DNA of 64,000 bases from assembly GCA_963773875.1 (NCBI GenBank), contig CAVZCV010000010.1, positions 124,001 through 188,000 on the forward strand, given 5' to 3'. This document shows, piece after piece, positions 1-9,374 of the stretch. The notes beneath the pieces are model-generated. The model was not told the DNA's origin. It searched no databases and saw nothing but the letters and a program-made list of their open reading frames with translations. This stretch comes from CAVTYH01 sp963773875. Its GTDB lineage: Bacteria > Planctomycetota > Planctomycetia > Pirellulales > JADZDJ01. Numbering within the stretch: the stretch's first letter is position 1; each line of letters begins with the position of its first letter. A program made the translations under genes and the position numbers.

Positions 1-479
1 GCGCCGGGAGGTGATGGCGCAACGCGCCAATCGGCAGCAGTCGCTGCAGTTCCCGAAGTGCTGTTACCCACAGCGCCCGACGCTAAATTCGTCGATCCGT
101 AGGGGCCCGTTTGCACCAATGAATTCTCGCCAGAAGTGCCAGCGCTATTTGGCGGCGCTGCACCTGTTCGACTCCGCACACTCAACGATCCATTGGATCC
201 TGTTGCAGAACTTCCCGATGCCAAGTTGCTGGGACGCCCGGAGTCGGCAACTGAGGTGGCGCGGTACGGAGCCGATGGCCCAAACGGACTGTTCGGCGTG
301 GTCGAAGACGGATTCTGATTGCCCGCTACGGGGGCAGGGCCCAGCACGAGCCCCCGACCTTCGATCAGCCCCTTGATTACCTGCGGCAAATCCTTGCCGA
401 AAATGGCGAAAAGCGGAATGCTGATCAAGCAGATCAGCATTGCCAACGCGCGAACGGCAATGGCAGTCGACGACTGCAT
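1..479 (-). CDS. Membrane-anchored Ser/Pro/Gly-rich protein, partial
   Basis: The gene is cut by the left window edge; about 159 N-terminal residues are present. The start is an ATG preceded by a good Shine-Dalgarno sequence (GGAGGG about nine bases upstream), with an in-frame stop just further upstream. Residues 1-27 form a hydrophobic signal or anchor segment (VRALAMLICLISIPLFAIFG), then a short basic/amphipathic stretch, then a low-complexity tail rich in Ser, Thr, Pro, Asn and Gly. No enzymatic motif is visible. It is divergent from the cysteine desulfurase, with about 160 bases between them. It is probably exported or anchored in the inner membrane with a disordered periplasmic tail. I do not recognise the family, and the missing C-terminus could hold a domain. 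Confidence 0.6.
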   Translation of the reverse strand, partial: MQSSTAIAVRALAMLICLISIPLFAIFGKDLPQVIKGLIEGRGLVLGPAPVAGNQNPSSTTPNSPFGPSAPYRATSVADSGRPSNLASGSSATGSNGSLSVRSRTGAAPPNSAGTSGENSLVQTGPYGSTNLASGAVGNSTSGTAATAADWRVAPSPPG

Positions 480-638
480 TGTAATGGCTCCCTCCACGTC
501 CGCTCAGTCGGCTTGTTGCGCGCTTGCGGTAGCGCGCATCCTGGGTATGCCGATTGAGGCGGCGGATAATAGCGAAGCCTTTGCCGACCGACAACGGCAA
601 TTCGCTTAGCATGCGAACGGTGACGATATAATCAACCC

Positions 639-1786
639 ATGAGCCGGATTTATCTCGATTTCAACTCGACAGCACCACTTTTACCGGAAGTCGTCGCGGC
701 GATGACAGAAGCGGATGCGGCAGGCTACGCGAACCCCGCCAGCCAGCACTCAGAAGGCCGTCGTGCGCATCGGGTGCTGGAAGACACTCGCGAAGAAATC
801 GCCTTGCTGCTGGGCGCCGACCTCACTGGCCGTCAGCCCGACCGTTTGATTTTCACCAGCGGCGGCACAGAAGCAAACAATCTCGCGCTACTGGGAATGG
901 CTTTGCAGGGTGGCAGACGAATTATGGTCTCTTCGATCGAGCACCCAAGTATTAAATCCGCTGGAAATCATCTCGCGGAACGTGGCTGGCAAATCGATCA
1001 GCTGCGAGTGACTCACGAAGGCGACATCGATCTCGATTCTCTCAACCAACTATTTTTGGAGTCTCACCATCCGCCTTCGGCCTTGGCCAGCGTCATGCTC
1101 GCTAACAACGAAACCGGCGTGATTCAACAGGTGGGCGAAATTGCTCGCCGTTGCCAGGCCGCTGGCGTTCCGTTACATACTGATGCGGCTCAAGCGGTCG
1201 GAAAAATGAACGTCGACTTTCGTGAGCTTGGTGTGGCGGCGATGACGATTGCACCGCACAAATTCGGTGGGCCACGCGGCATCGGAGCGCTCGTCGTTCA
1301 ACACGGTGTTGAGTTACAACCGATTTTGCACGGTGGCACGCAGCAGCTTGGCATGCGACCGGGCACGGAATCGATTACTTTGCCGATCGGATTTTTAGCC
1401 GCGCTCCGCACTTGGGAGCGCAGCGCGACGAATGGGCAGATCGAATGAGGACGCTGCGCGACCGATTTGAATCGACTGTCCGGCACGCCAATGCGCAAGC
1501 CGTCATAAACGGATTGCAGGCGAATCGCCTGCCGCACGTATCGAACATTAGTTTTGGGGGCCACGATCGGCAAGCTCTATTCATGGCGCTCGATCTGGCC
1601 GGTGTGTGTTGCTCAACTGGCTCCGCCTGCGCGAGCGGATCCAGCGAACCATCGGCCACTCTGCTGGCGATGAACTTAGAACGGGAGGTCGTCGAATCGA
1701 GTTTGCGCTTCAGCCTCGGCCCCTCGACCACGGCTGACGAGGTCGATGAAGCCGCTCGCCGCCTTGCCAAAATCGTCGCCGCATAG
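639..1786 (+). CDS. Cysteine desulfurase (NifS/IscS family), frame-disrupted
   Basis: A PLP-dependent class V aminotransferase that takes sulfur from L-cysteine for Fe-S cluster and tRNA thiolation pathways. Visible landmarks are the SGGTEAN cofactor-binding loop (residues 74-80), Asp182 in TDAAQ, the PLP lysine in the APHKFGGPRG motif (Lys208), and, in the second frame, the active-site cysteine loop STGSACASGSSEPS. Joined, the two frames give about 382 residues, the normal family length. The first frame ends in a stop at 1446-1448, while homologous sequence continues in another frame from about 1412, so one small indel lies near 1405-1415. Because both halves are fully conserved this is probably a sequence error. 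It could be iscS, nifS or sufS-like; the short cysteine loop favours the NifS/IscS group. There is no iscU or iscR neighbour in view. Confidence 0.88.
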
Positions 1787-1819
1787 CCCGAGCGCATCTG
1801 GTCGGGGCGCTTCCACCAA

Positions 1820-1843
1820 TTGTCCACAATCGACTGTGGAATA
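1820..1843. promoter_or_regulatory. Inverted pair of DnaA-box-like sites upstream of dnaA
   Basis: TTGTCCACA (1820-1828) is followed six bases later by TGTGGAATA (1835-1843), the reverse complement of TATTCCACA. Both differ by one base from the TTATCCACA consensus. They lie in the 218-base gap before dnaA, next to an A/T-rich stretch (about 1862-1990). This could be a dnaA autoregulatory site or part of the origin. Assignment is by motif only. Confidence 0.5.
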
Positions 1844-2004
1844 GCGGGTCTTCCTGCACTCTGAAAAATGCGGATTTCTCGGCAAAAACCTGCATTTTTT
1901 GGGGGCAAAAATCTGACTTTCGCGGGTCGCTAATTTGGCCCGATTTTGATAGAATTCTGGATTGCATTTCGCTCATTTTCGCTAGCCAGAAACGGTTGTC
2001 TTGC

Positions 2005-3093
2005 ATGTCGGACGGAGCCGCGTTTGAATCGCAAGTTTTCGCGCTGAATTTGACGCCCTCGGCGGTGGGTCAGCGCGCTAATTTGTCGGCGGGAGCTGTG
2101 CATTCGAACGGCGATTTTTTCCTCGGCCCGGAGAATCGGCTCGCCGGACAAGCCATCGAATGGCTACTGAAGGGCGACGGACATTGCTACAGCCCGCTCG
2201 TGCTCTTCGGACAGCCAGGAACGGGCAAATCCCGTTTGGCCCAGGCTGCGGCCGCTAGCTGTGCGGATGCGGTTTGCACTTCCGGAGCCGATTTCGCTTG
2301 CGAACTGGCCGAAGCGCTGGAACTCAAGACCGTCGCCAACTTCCGCGCGAAATATCGCACCGCGTCGCTATTGGTGATCGAAGATTTAGAGCAGTTGTTA
2401 GGTCACCGGGCGGCCCTAGCGGAGCTGCGAAATACGCTCGACGAATTCGAAGCTCGCGAAGCAATGGTCGTCATAACGTCGCGTTTGCCGCCGAAGGAAA
2501 TGGCTCGGTTGCCAAAATCGATCCGGAGTCGCGCGAGTGGCGGCCTTGTCGTGACGGTGTCGCCGCCCGGAGTTGCGACGCGTCAGGCGATTTTGGAGCA
2601 GTTGGCAGCAGCACGCGGATTATCGCTCGGTTCGGACGCGGCAAAGCTGCTCGCCGAACGATTGAATGTGACCGCCGCGGAATTGAACGGCGCCCTGTTG
2701 GAAATCGAAGTGACTCAACTCGTCCGACTGTCCCGGTCGGATAAAACCGTACTCGTCACGTTGGAACACGTCAAAAAATCCCTAACTGCGCGGCGACATA
2801 AAAGCGGCCCTACGCTTCCGCAGATCACAAGACAGGTTGCCAAGTACTACGGTGTAAATGCGGCGGCCTTATTGAGCTCATCGCGTCGCCGACAGGCCGT
2901 TCTGGCGCGCAATGTGGCGATCTACCTGGGGCGAAAACTTACCGGGCAGAGTTTGCAATCCTTAGGAAGACATTTTGGCGGCCGTGATCACACTACTGTG
3001 CTGCATGGCTATCGATCCATCGACGAACGAATCCCGCACGATGCGTCGCTACAGGCTGCCATCAGCACGCTTCAGCAATCTCTTTTGAAATAG
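2005..3093 (+). CDS. dnaA: Chromosomal replication initiator DnaA (short form)
   Basis: An AAA+ ATPase that binds DnaA boxes and opens the origin. Walker A is FGQPGTGKS (about residues 68-76), the Walker B region is LLVIEDLEQL (about 122-131), and the AAA+ arginine region reads IRSRASGGL. The C-terminal domain IV helix-turn-helix carries the signature GGRDHTTVLHG (about 325-335). Total length is 362 residues against roughly 440-470 for typical DnaA; the missing part is the N-terminal domain I (DnaB/DiaA contact) and most of the linker. I chose the ATG at 2005; an in-frame TTG lies three codons upstream, and neither has a strong Shine-Dalgarno. The position next to dnaN and flanking DnaA boxes supports a true initiator rather than an Hda-like paralogue, which would lack domain IV. 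Confidence 0.9.
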   Translation: MSDGAAFESQVFALNLTPSAVGQRANLSAGAVHSNGDFFLGPENRLAGQAIEWLLKGDGHCYSPLVLFGQPGTGKSRLAQAAAASCADAVCTSGADFACELAEALELKTVANFRAKYRTASLLVIEDLEQLLGHRAALAELRNTLDEFEAREAMVVITSRLPPKEMARLPKSIRSRASGGLVVTVSPPGVATRQAILEQLAAARGLSLGSDAAKLLAERLNVTAAELNGALLEIEVTQLVRLSRSDKTVLVTLEHVKKSLTARRHKSGPTLPQITRQVAKYYGVNAAALLSSSRRRQAVLARNVAIYLGRKLTGQSLQSLGRHFGGRDHTTVLHGYRSIDERIPHDASLQAAISTLQQSLLK

Positions 3094-3473
3094 CGAGAGG
3101 ACCAAAAAGTAAACTTGTGGAAAAACTATTCGCCACGCGTTGGGAAGCATCGCTATTAGATTGCGGATCAACACTGCAGGCCGGCAATGTCCGTTTGATG
3201 AAAGATTTTCCACGTCGACTCAACCCCAAATCGACATCGTTTCGACAAGCTATCCACAACTCAAACTTGAATAACATCGCGAAAGATCTTCGGTAAACTT
3301 CGTGTCGGGCAAGAAACCAAAATTAATTACCAACAATATCGATCGCCGTATAAATACTACTTCTGATTGAAAAGAATCTTCAAACTGATAGAACACAACG
3401 CTTCCCACGACGGGCTCTAGCCCGACAGAAATACTTAAAGGATTCGCGTCAAGCTAAGGCCCGACCTACTGCC
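3094..3473. other. dnaA-dnaN intergenic region, candidate oriC
   Basis: This 380-base gap has no gene. It contains three DnaA-box-like nonamers: TGTGGAAAA at 3116-3124 (reverse of TTTTCCACA), TTTTCCACG at 3206-3214 and CTATCCACA at 3250-3258. An A/T-rich stretch follows at about 3318-3400, which could act as the unwinding element. Together with the inverted pair at 1820-1843 this makes the dnaA flanks the best origin candidate in the window. The call is motif- and context-based; no replication data are visible. Confidence 0.55.
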
Positions 3474-4590
3474 ATGAAAATCACTTTCGAACGAGAGAAA
3501 TTCCATTCAGCATTTCAAACTGCCGCGGCGGTCGCGCCGGCGCGAAGCCCGAAGCCGATCCTGCAGAACGTCAAGCTTGAGGTCGCGGGTGACGGCGCCA
3601 CGCTGATGGCGACCGATTTGGAAGTTGGCATCCGCATCGCCGTACCAGGCATTGCGGTGGAAACGCCAGGCAGCGCGGTGTTGCCGATCGCCCGCTTTGG
3701 TCCGATCTTGCGCGAATGCACTGACGAAAAGCTGTACCTGGAAAGCGATCCGCAAGGCACATTGGTTCGCGGCGATCGCAGCGAGTGGAAGTTGCCGGGC
3801 GAAAATCCCGACGAGTTCCCGAATGTCACGGCCTTCAAAGAAGAAAAATATCATGAGCTGGCCGCGCGGCTATTTCGTGAAATGGTTCGCCGCACGGCGT
3901 TCGCCACCGATAACGAAAGCAGCCGCTACGCACTCGGCGGCGTGCTGCTGGAAATGGATGGCGAGAAGATCACCGCGGTCGGCACTGATGGTCGGCGGCT
4001 GGCAAAAATGGAAGGCCCCGCACATAGCATTGGCGGGCATCAAACGGCGAATCAAACTACGATCGTTCCGACCCGCGCAATGAATCTGATCGAGCGCGCC
4101 ATTACCGATGCCGACGGCGAAGTGCAGCTTTCCGCCCGCGCGAACGACATTTTGATTCGCAGCCCGCGATTTACGTTGTATTCACGGCTCGTCGAAGGTC
4201 GGTTTCCCGAAGTGGCGCGATGTGTTTCCACACCGCAGCGACGTGGTGAAAACGGAACTGGCTATCGGACCGCTCTATGCAGCGGTTCGGCAAGCTGCTA
4301 TTGCCACGAGCGAAGAAAGCCGCGGCATCGACTTCACCTTCGAAAACGGTTTGCTCGTGCTGTCAGGCCGCGCGGCCGATGTCGGCCAGTCGCGCGTCGA
4401 ACTGCCGATCGCGTACAGCGGACCGAAGATCGCCATTGCGTTGGATCCACGGTTCGTCAGCGACTTTTTGCGCGTGCTCGATCCGGAGAAAACATTCACA
4501 CTGGAGCTGAAGGATTCCGACAGCGCCGCCGTCTGCAGCACAGACGACGGCTACGGTTACGTGATCATGCCACTAGCGCGCGATAGGTAG
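3474..4590 (+). CDS. dnaN: DNA polymerase III beta subunit (sliding clamp), frame-disrupted
   Basis: A ring-shaped processivity clamp for DNA polymerase III. The N-terminal frame runs from the ATG at 3474 and shows the expected start (MKITFEREKFHSAFQTAAAV), internal ALGGVLLEM and GTDGRRLAKME segments, and LVEGRFP before the break. Homology resumes in the next frame as KWRDVFPHRS and runs to DGYGYVIMPL, the usual clamp C-terminus, ending at 4590. The break lies at the CCC run 4206-4208: removing one C restores GRFPKWRD. Corrected length is about 371 residues, normal for the family. As the gene is essential, an extra base in the assembly is the likely cause. Confidence 0.92.
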
Positions 4591-4610
4591 TGGAAAGATA
4601 ACGCGTTGTG

Positions 4611-4640
4611 CAAGTCCAGGGGTTGCAACCCCTGGACTTG
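4611..4640. repeat. Perfect 30-base palindrome after dnaN
   Basis: CAAGTCCAGGGGTTG is followed directly by its exact reverse complement. It begins 20 bases after the dnaN stop and lies 35 bases before the next gene. There is no T-tract after it, so it is not a standard intrinsic terminator; it may be a mobile palindromic repeat, an mRNA processing or stabilising hairpin, or a weak terminator. Confidence 0.75.
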
Positions 4641-4675
4641 AGCTGCGTTTCATGGAGCGAATGAAATCAGATTAA

Positions 4676-4975
4676 ATGTCCTACCCCAAAAAGATCGGCG
4701 ATGTCCTGGCTCAGTTGGTTGCTCGTCGCGGATATGCACGGGAGCAATCGAGTGCCGCGCTGGAAACCGCATGGAGGCAAGCAGCAGGGGAGCAGATTGC
4801 AAAGGTTACGCGGGTGGGTGCCATCCGCGGGGGAACCTTGGAAGTGACAGTCGCCAACAATTTGCTCGTGCAAGAAATCGGCTTTCAAAAGGTAGATCTA
4901 CTCGAACGCTTGCAACGGCTGGCGGGGGATCAAAAAGTTAGCAATCTACGCTTCCGGGTCGGCCCAGTGAACTGA
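4676..4975 (+). CDS. dciA: DUF721 / DciA-like helicase-loading protein
   Basis: The 99-residue product matches the DUF721/DciA pattern: an N-terminal helical part with ALETAWRQAAGEQIAKVTRVGAI, then RGGTLEVTVANNLLVQEIGF and a final LRFRVGP strand. DciA proteins act as operators for the replicative helicase DnaB in bacteria that lack DnaC or DnaI. The position between dnaN and gyrB is the common location of this family and supports a replication role. It is shorter than some DciA proteins but complete for the core domain. Function is inferred from family and neighbourhood. Confidence 0.75.
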   Translation: MSYPKKIGDVLAQLVARRGYAREQSSAALETAWRQAAGEQIAKVTRVGAIRGGTLEVTVANNLLVQEIGFQKVDLLERLQRLAGDQKVSNLRFRVGPVN

Positions 4976-4986
4976 AAATAGAAATG

Positions 4987-5062
4987 AACCGCTGAGACGC
5001 AGAGTGGATTCTAGATTTGGATCGTTGACGGTCCGCTTCGTGCTTCCATGTCTCTGCGGTGA
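4987..5062. repeat. Degenerate inverted repeat in dciA-gyrB gap
   Basis: AACCGCTGAGACGCAGAG (4987-5004) and TCTCTGCGGTGA (5051-5062) are imperfect inverted copies of one another. The phrase resembles short intergenic repeats I associate with planctomycete genomes. It could form a hairpin in the leader of gyrB. Evidence is weak. Confidence 0.3.
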
Positions 5063-5094
5063 TTGAACCAAATACCGAAAGTCGTAAATCAATA

Positions 5095-7703
5095 ATGCCC
5101 GACGAAACATCGAAAACAATCGATACTGCAATCGCCCGCGCGGCAGCGGCCACGGAAAAATACACCGGCGAAGATTTGAAGCACCTTTCCGATCTGGAGC
5201 ACGTCCGCGAACGCTTCGGCATGTACATCGGCGATAACACGGCCCGTGGGCTGCATCACCTGGTGTACGAAGTGGTCGATAATTCGATCGACGAAGCGAT
5301 GGCGGAATTCGCGCATCAAGTGCGCGTCACGATTAACAACGATGGCTCCGTGACCGTCGAAGACGATGGCCGCGGCATTCCCGTGGAAACGCACGACCAG
5401 CTCAGTCAAGAAATGGGCCGCGAAGTTTCCACGCTGGAAGGCGTGATGACAGTGCTCAAGTTCGGCGGCAAGTTCGAGAAAGGGGCCTACCAAACGTCTG
5501 GCGGTCTGCACGGTGTCGGCGTCACCGTGGTGAATTTCTTCAGCGAGTGGTGCGAGGTGGAAGTCTCGCGCGACGGCCACGTCTGGCAGCAAGAATACGA
5601 ACGCGGCGTGCCGCAAGGCCCAGGTGAAGCGCGTTGGCGCCACGACCAAAACCGGCACCAAAACCACGTTCAAGCCCGACGCGCAGATTTTTCAAACCAC
5701 GAAATTTTCGTACGACATTTTGTTCCGCCGGCTGCAAGAGCTGGCGTTCTTGAATCGCGGCGTGCGGATCTTTTTGAAGGACGAACAGACCGGCGCGGCC
5801 GACGAATTCTTCTACGAGCGCGGCATCATCGAGTTCGTCGAGCACCTGAACCGCGCTAGCGAGCCGCTGCATCCGGATGTTGTCTACATTAATGGCTTTC
5901 AGGACGGCGTGGGCTACGAAATCGCGCTGCAATACTGCGGCGAATACACGGAAAACGTGCACTCGTACGTGAACAATATCAACACCATCGAAGGGGGCAC
6001 GCATGTCTCCGGCTTCCGCTCCGCACTGACGCGCACGCTCAATCAGTACGGCAAGAAAGAGGGCCTGCTAAAAGATCTGGTGCCGACCGGCGATGACGTG
6101 CGCGAAGGCCTCACGGCCATCATCTCAATGCGCGTGCCGGAACCGCAGTTCGAAGGGCAAACAAAAACCAAGCTCGGCAACGGCGAAGTGGAAGGCATCG
6201 TCAACACGGTCGTCGGCGATGGGCTGGCAAAATATCTCGAAGAGAATCCGAAGGTCGCCAAGGTCATCGTCAACAAAGGCATTCTCGCCGCCGAAGCACG
6301 CGAAGCCGCTCGCAAAGCGAAAGCGCTGTTGCGCGAACGCAAAGGTGCACTGGCCGGCGGCGGTTTGCCCGGCAAGCTGCGCGATTGCACCAGCAAAGAC
6401 GTGGCTCGCTGCGAACTGTATCTGGTGGAGGGCGATTCCGCGGGCGGCAGCGCCGAAGGTGGCCGTTTGCGGGAATATCAGGCCATCCTGCCGCTACGGG
6501 GCAAAATCATCAACGCGTACAAATCGCGGGAAGATAAAGTGCTGGCCAACGAAGAAGTGCGCAGCATGATCGCGGCCATCGGCATCGGAATTGGCGAAGA
6601 AGCCGATATCAGCAAGCGGCGCTACAACAAAATTGTGATCATGACCGATGCCGACGTCGATGGTTCGCATATCCGCACGCTGCTCCTCACGTTTTTCTAT
6701 CGCCAAATGTATCACCTCGTAGTTGGCGGTTACGTGTACGTCGCCCAGCCGCCGCTGTTTCGCGTGAAGAGCAAGAAAGACGTGTACTACGTGCAGACTG
6801 AAGAGGAGATGAAAACGCAGCTGTTGGAAAATGGGCCTCAAAGAATGCGAGTTCGAGCCCGAAGGTATGTCTGGCGAGCATGGCGGCCGCACCATCAAAG
6901 GCGCGGAAATGGCCAAGCTCTGCCGGACACTGGCCGCCATGGAAGAGCCGCTCGTTGCGCTGGAGCGGCGCGGCATCAGCTTGCGAACCCATGCGCTGCG
7001 GCAAGATCCGACGACTGGCAAGCTGCCGATCTATCACGTGTACCTGGGCTCAGAGGAGCACTGGTTTACGAAGCGCGAAGAACTCGATCAATTCGTCGCC
7101 CAGCATGAGCAGGAAACGGGTCACGAAATCACTGTCGGCGCTACTCCTGGCGGACCGACGGGCAAAACGAGCGAGTCCCGCCGTGCCGCCCGATCATCAG
7201 CCGCCGGCACGCTGCCCGCGGCGCCGCGCCGGTGAGGAAAAAACCAACGGCCACGCTCGCGCCGCCACGCCAGTCGGCTGCACATTGTGGAGTTGCACGA
7301 GGTGCGCTCCATCAATGCGCACCTGGGCGATCTGGCGCAAATCGGGTTCGACATCCAATCGCTCATTCCGCAGGAACGCACCGGCACGGAAGAGCCGCGC
7401 TACATCTTGCGTCGCGGCGAAAACACGATTGGATTGGAAGACTTGCGCAGCCTCGTAGCGGGCGTCCGCAGCGCCGGAGAAAAGGGTCTTTCCATCACCC
7501 GGTTTAAAGGGCTTGGTGAAATGAACGCCGAAGAGCTCCGCGATACTACGCTTGACCCTGCTCACCGCACGCTTTTGCAGGTGACGATGAAAGATGCCGC
7601 CGGCGCAGATGAACTCTTCCGCGTACTGATGGGAGACCATGTGGAGCCGCGCCGCGAATTCATTGAAAAACACGCACTTGAAGTGCGAAATCTGGACGTA
7701 TAG
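5095..7703 (+). CDS. gyrB: DNA gyrase subunit B, frame-disrupted at three places
   Basis: The ATPase subunit of DNA gyrase. The GHKL ATP-binding domain shows VVDNSIDEAMAEF, DDGRGIPVE and GGLHGVGV; the TOPRIM domain shows EGDSAGGSAEGGR and MTDADVDGSHIRTLLLTFFYR; the C-terminus has FKGLGEMNAEELRDTTLDP. The frame breaks at the GG at 5623-5624 (one base too many restores VKRVGATTKTGTK), at the GGG at 6833-6835 (one base too many restores NGLKECEFEPEGM), and the 7155-7275 region has an in-frame TGA (7233-7235) inside a low-complexity Ser/Ala/Pro/Lys linker before LHIVELHEV. Corrected length is about 869 residues, longer than E. coli GyrB (804). I use the ATG at 5095; an upstream in-frame GTG at 5059 is less likely. 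Confidence 0.93.
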
Positions 7704-7890
7704 TCGGCAAATGCGGGTGTAATCTCAACTCTCATAGAACTTTCGCTGTTTACGACCGCGCTTTTAGCGCGTACTGATAGCGTTTTGGCGCGGTATTTGC
7801 ATTTTCCTCCAAGCGATTCGACCGCCAGTCGAGTCGTGTCTGCAAATTGTGGCTACGGACGACAGTTTTACTAACCTGGAGAATATGCAC

Positions 7891-8076
7891 ATGAAACGCA
7901 CAGTCCTATTTTTGATGGCGCTGAGCCTGTCGTCGCTGGGCACAATTGGTTGCGCCGACAAAGCGAAAACGACGACCGAGGTGAAGCAGAGCACACCGAA
8001 TGGCACGACTACCGAAACGACGACAAAAGAGATCAAACAAACCGGTGATCAGCCGCCGCCGCCAACACAGCGGTAA
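7891..8076 (+). CDS. Small lipoprotein with Thr/Lys-rich tail
   Basis: A 61-residue product with a basic start (MKRTVLFLM), a hydrophobic signal core and a lipobox ending TIGC, so the mature protein begins at the cysteine near residue 20. The mature part is only about 40 residues, rich in Thr, Lys, Glu and Pro (TTETTTKEIKQTGDQPPPP), and is probably disordered. A GGAG sequence nine bases before the ATG at 7891 decides this start over the ATG two codons upstream. A strong terminator follows about 95 bases downstream, so it is a single-gene transcript. The function is unknown; small lipoproteins of this type are common in planctomycetes. Confidence 0.65.
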   Translation: MKRTVLFLMALSLSSLGTIGCADKAKTTTEVKQSTPNGTTTETTTKEIKQTGDQPPPPTQR

Positions 8077-8170
8077 TGACAGTGAGTTTAATCTGACCAC
8101 GGGGATGCAATGGGAACCACCGGCATATAGTCGCCGGCGCGGTAGAATTTTAGTTGACTCTTAACGCAAG

Positions 8171-8201
8171 AGCCCTTCAGCACATTGTTGGAGGGCTTTT
8201 T
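8171..8201 (+). terminator. Intrinsic terminator after the lipoprotein gene
   Basis: AGCCCTTCAGCA and TGTTGGAGGGCT form a roughly 12-bp stem with two G-U pairs around a short loop, followed directly by TTTTT. It lies between two plus-strand genes and closes the lipoprotein transcript. Confidence 0.8.
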
Positions 8202-8310
8202 GCATGCGCAGCCGCGCAAATTGAATTTGAGACCAAAATCGAATAGACGTTACAATCACGGGCTGCAAAAAAGTTGAGAAGATTGGAGCGCCTTTCCCGG
8301 AAGCACCCAA

Positions 8311-9351
8311 ATGCGATTATTTACGCGCCTCGTTTTTGTCGGTCTCATATCGGCAATCAGTTCGGTTGAAATTGCCACCGCTCAAATGCCGGGCGCCGCC
8401 AAGATGCGAGTCGAAATAGAAGTTGTGGTATCGCCCGGATTGCAGGCCAATGCGGAGGCCCAACGCTGGGCGAAGACGTTGAGCGACTTGGGCATCGACC
8501 AGGTCCAATTTCGACCGCTCCGCAACGGCGATCGATTCGAGATCCAGCAGCAGCAGGGCAATCCGGCAGTCATCAAAGTTACCGCCCAATTAAATAATCG
8601 CGGCGCGCTGGTCACTTCTGGCGGCCAGTTCTCGCCGTCTGACGTGGGTCGACTTAAGAAGTGGCTTGCCGACGTGCAATCCGGGGGCGGCGTAGCTGGC
8701 GAACGAAAAACAGTGTTTGGGCTGACGCCGGAGCAGTTCCAGCAAGTCAAAAAAACTCTTTCCGCCCCCGTTTCATTCAACACCAAAGACGTGCGGCCGG
8801 AAAAAGTCCTCGCGCAACTGAAACCGGGGCTCGCACTGCCGCTCGTTATCGATCCTGCGATGGAACAAGCTCTCACCGGCGATGATCCGGTGCGCGACGA
8901 ACTCGTCGGACTCGCCGCCGGCACAGCAATCGCGGCAATTGCACGACCAGCTGGCGGCGTATTGCTGCCACGAGTGGTCGGGCATGAGATTCAGCTCGCC
9001 GTCACATTGCCGCCTCCCAAAGGCGAAATGTGGCCGATCGGCTGGCCGCCGGAAGAGAAAGACGAAAAAAAAGTTGTGCCAGCGCTGTACGAGTTCATCA
9101 ACGTCAACATCGACGGCGTGCCGGCCAGCGAGGCCATTAAAGCACTACAGCAGCGGCTCGCCGTTCCGATGCTCTTCGATCACAACGGATTGGTGCGGCA
9201 ACGCGTTGATCTGACGAAAGTTGTCAAAGTGCCGCCGGGAAAAACGTTTTACAAGCAAATCCTGGAGCGAGTGCTGAATCAAGTGGGTCTGCGATCTGAA
9301 GTCCGCATTGATGATGCTGGCAAGCCGCTCATTTGGGTCATACCCATGTGA
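8311..9351 (+). CDS. Secreted protein of unknown function
   Basis: The 346-residue product begins with a clear signal peptide (basic start, hydrophobic core, likely cleavage after IATAQ near residue 25). The mature part is alpha/beta in character, with several short repeats of the pattern charged strand - GVPASEAIKALQQRLAVPML - and a C-terminal segment (KQILERVLNQVGLRSEVRIDD) that resembles the short repeats seen in STN/secretin-like N-domains. The stretch VSFNTKDVRPEKVLAQL has the same look, so it may contain two STN-like modules. No catalytic motif is visible. It stands alone between a terminator and a convergent gene. The STN idea is inference from pattern only. Confidence 0.7.
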   Translation: MRLFTRLVFVGLISAISSVEIATAQMPGAAKMRVEIEVVVSPGLQANAEAQRWAKTLSDLGIDQVQFRPLRNGDRFEIQQQQGNPAVIKVTAQLNNRGALVTSGGQFSPSDVGRLKKWLADVQSGGGVAGERKTVFGLTPEQFQQVKKTLSAPVSFNTKDVRPEKVLAQLKPGLALPLVIDPAMEQALTGDDPVRDELVGLAAGTAIAAIARPAGGVLLPRVVGHEIQLAVTLPPPKGEMWPIGWPPEEKDEKKVVPALYEFINVNIDGVPASEAIKALQQRLAVPMLFDHNGLVRQRVDLTKVVKVPPGKTFYKQILERVLNQVGLRSEVRIDDAGKPLIWVIPM

Positions 9352-9374
9352 GCAGCGATTGAATGGACCGGCAT

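Noticed and set aside
145..612. A 155-residue minus-strand frame
   Set aside because: Another minus-strand frame from 479 has a Shine-Dalgarno, a signal segment and a sensible composition; the 155-residue one has none.
639..7703. Programmed frameshifting or recoding in nifS, dnaN and gyrB
   Set aside because: The breaks have no shared slippery site or downstream structure, change in both directions and affect unrelated genes, which fits indel error better.
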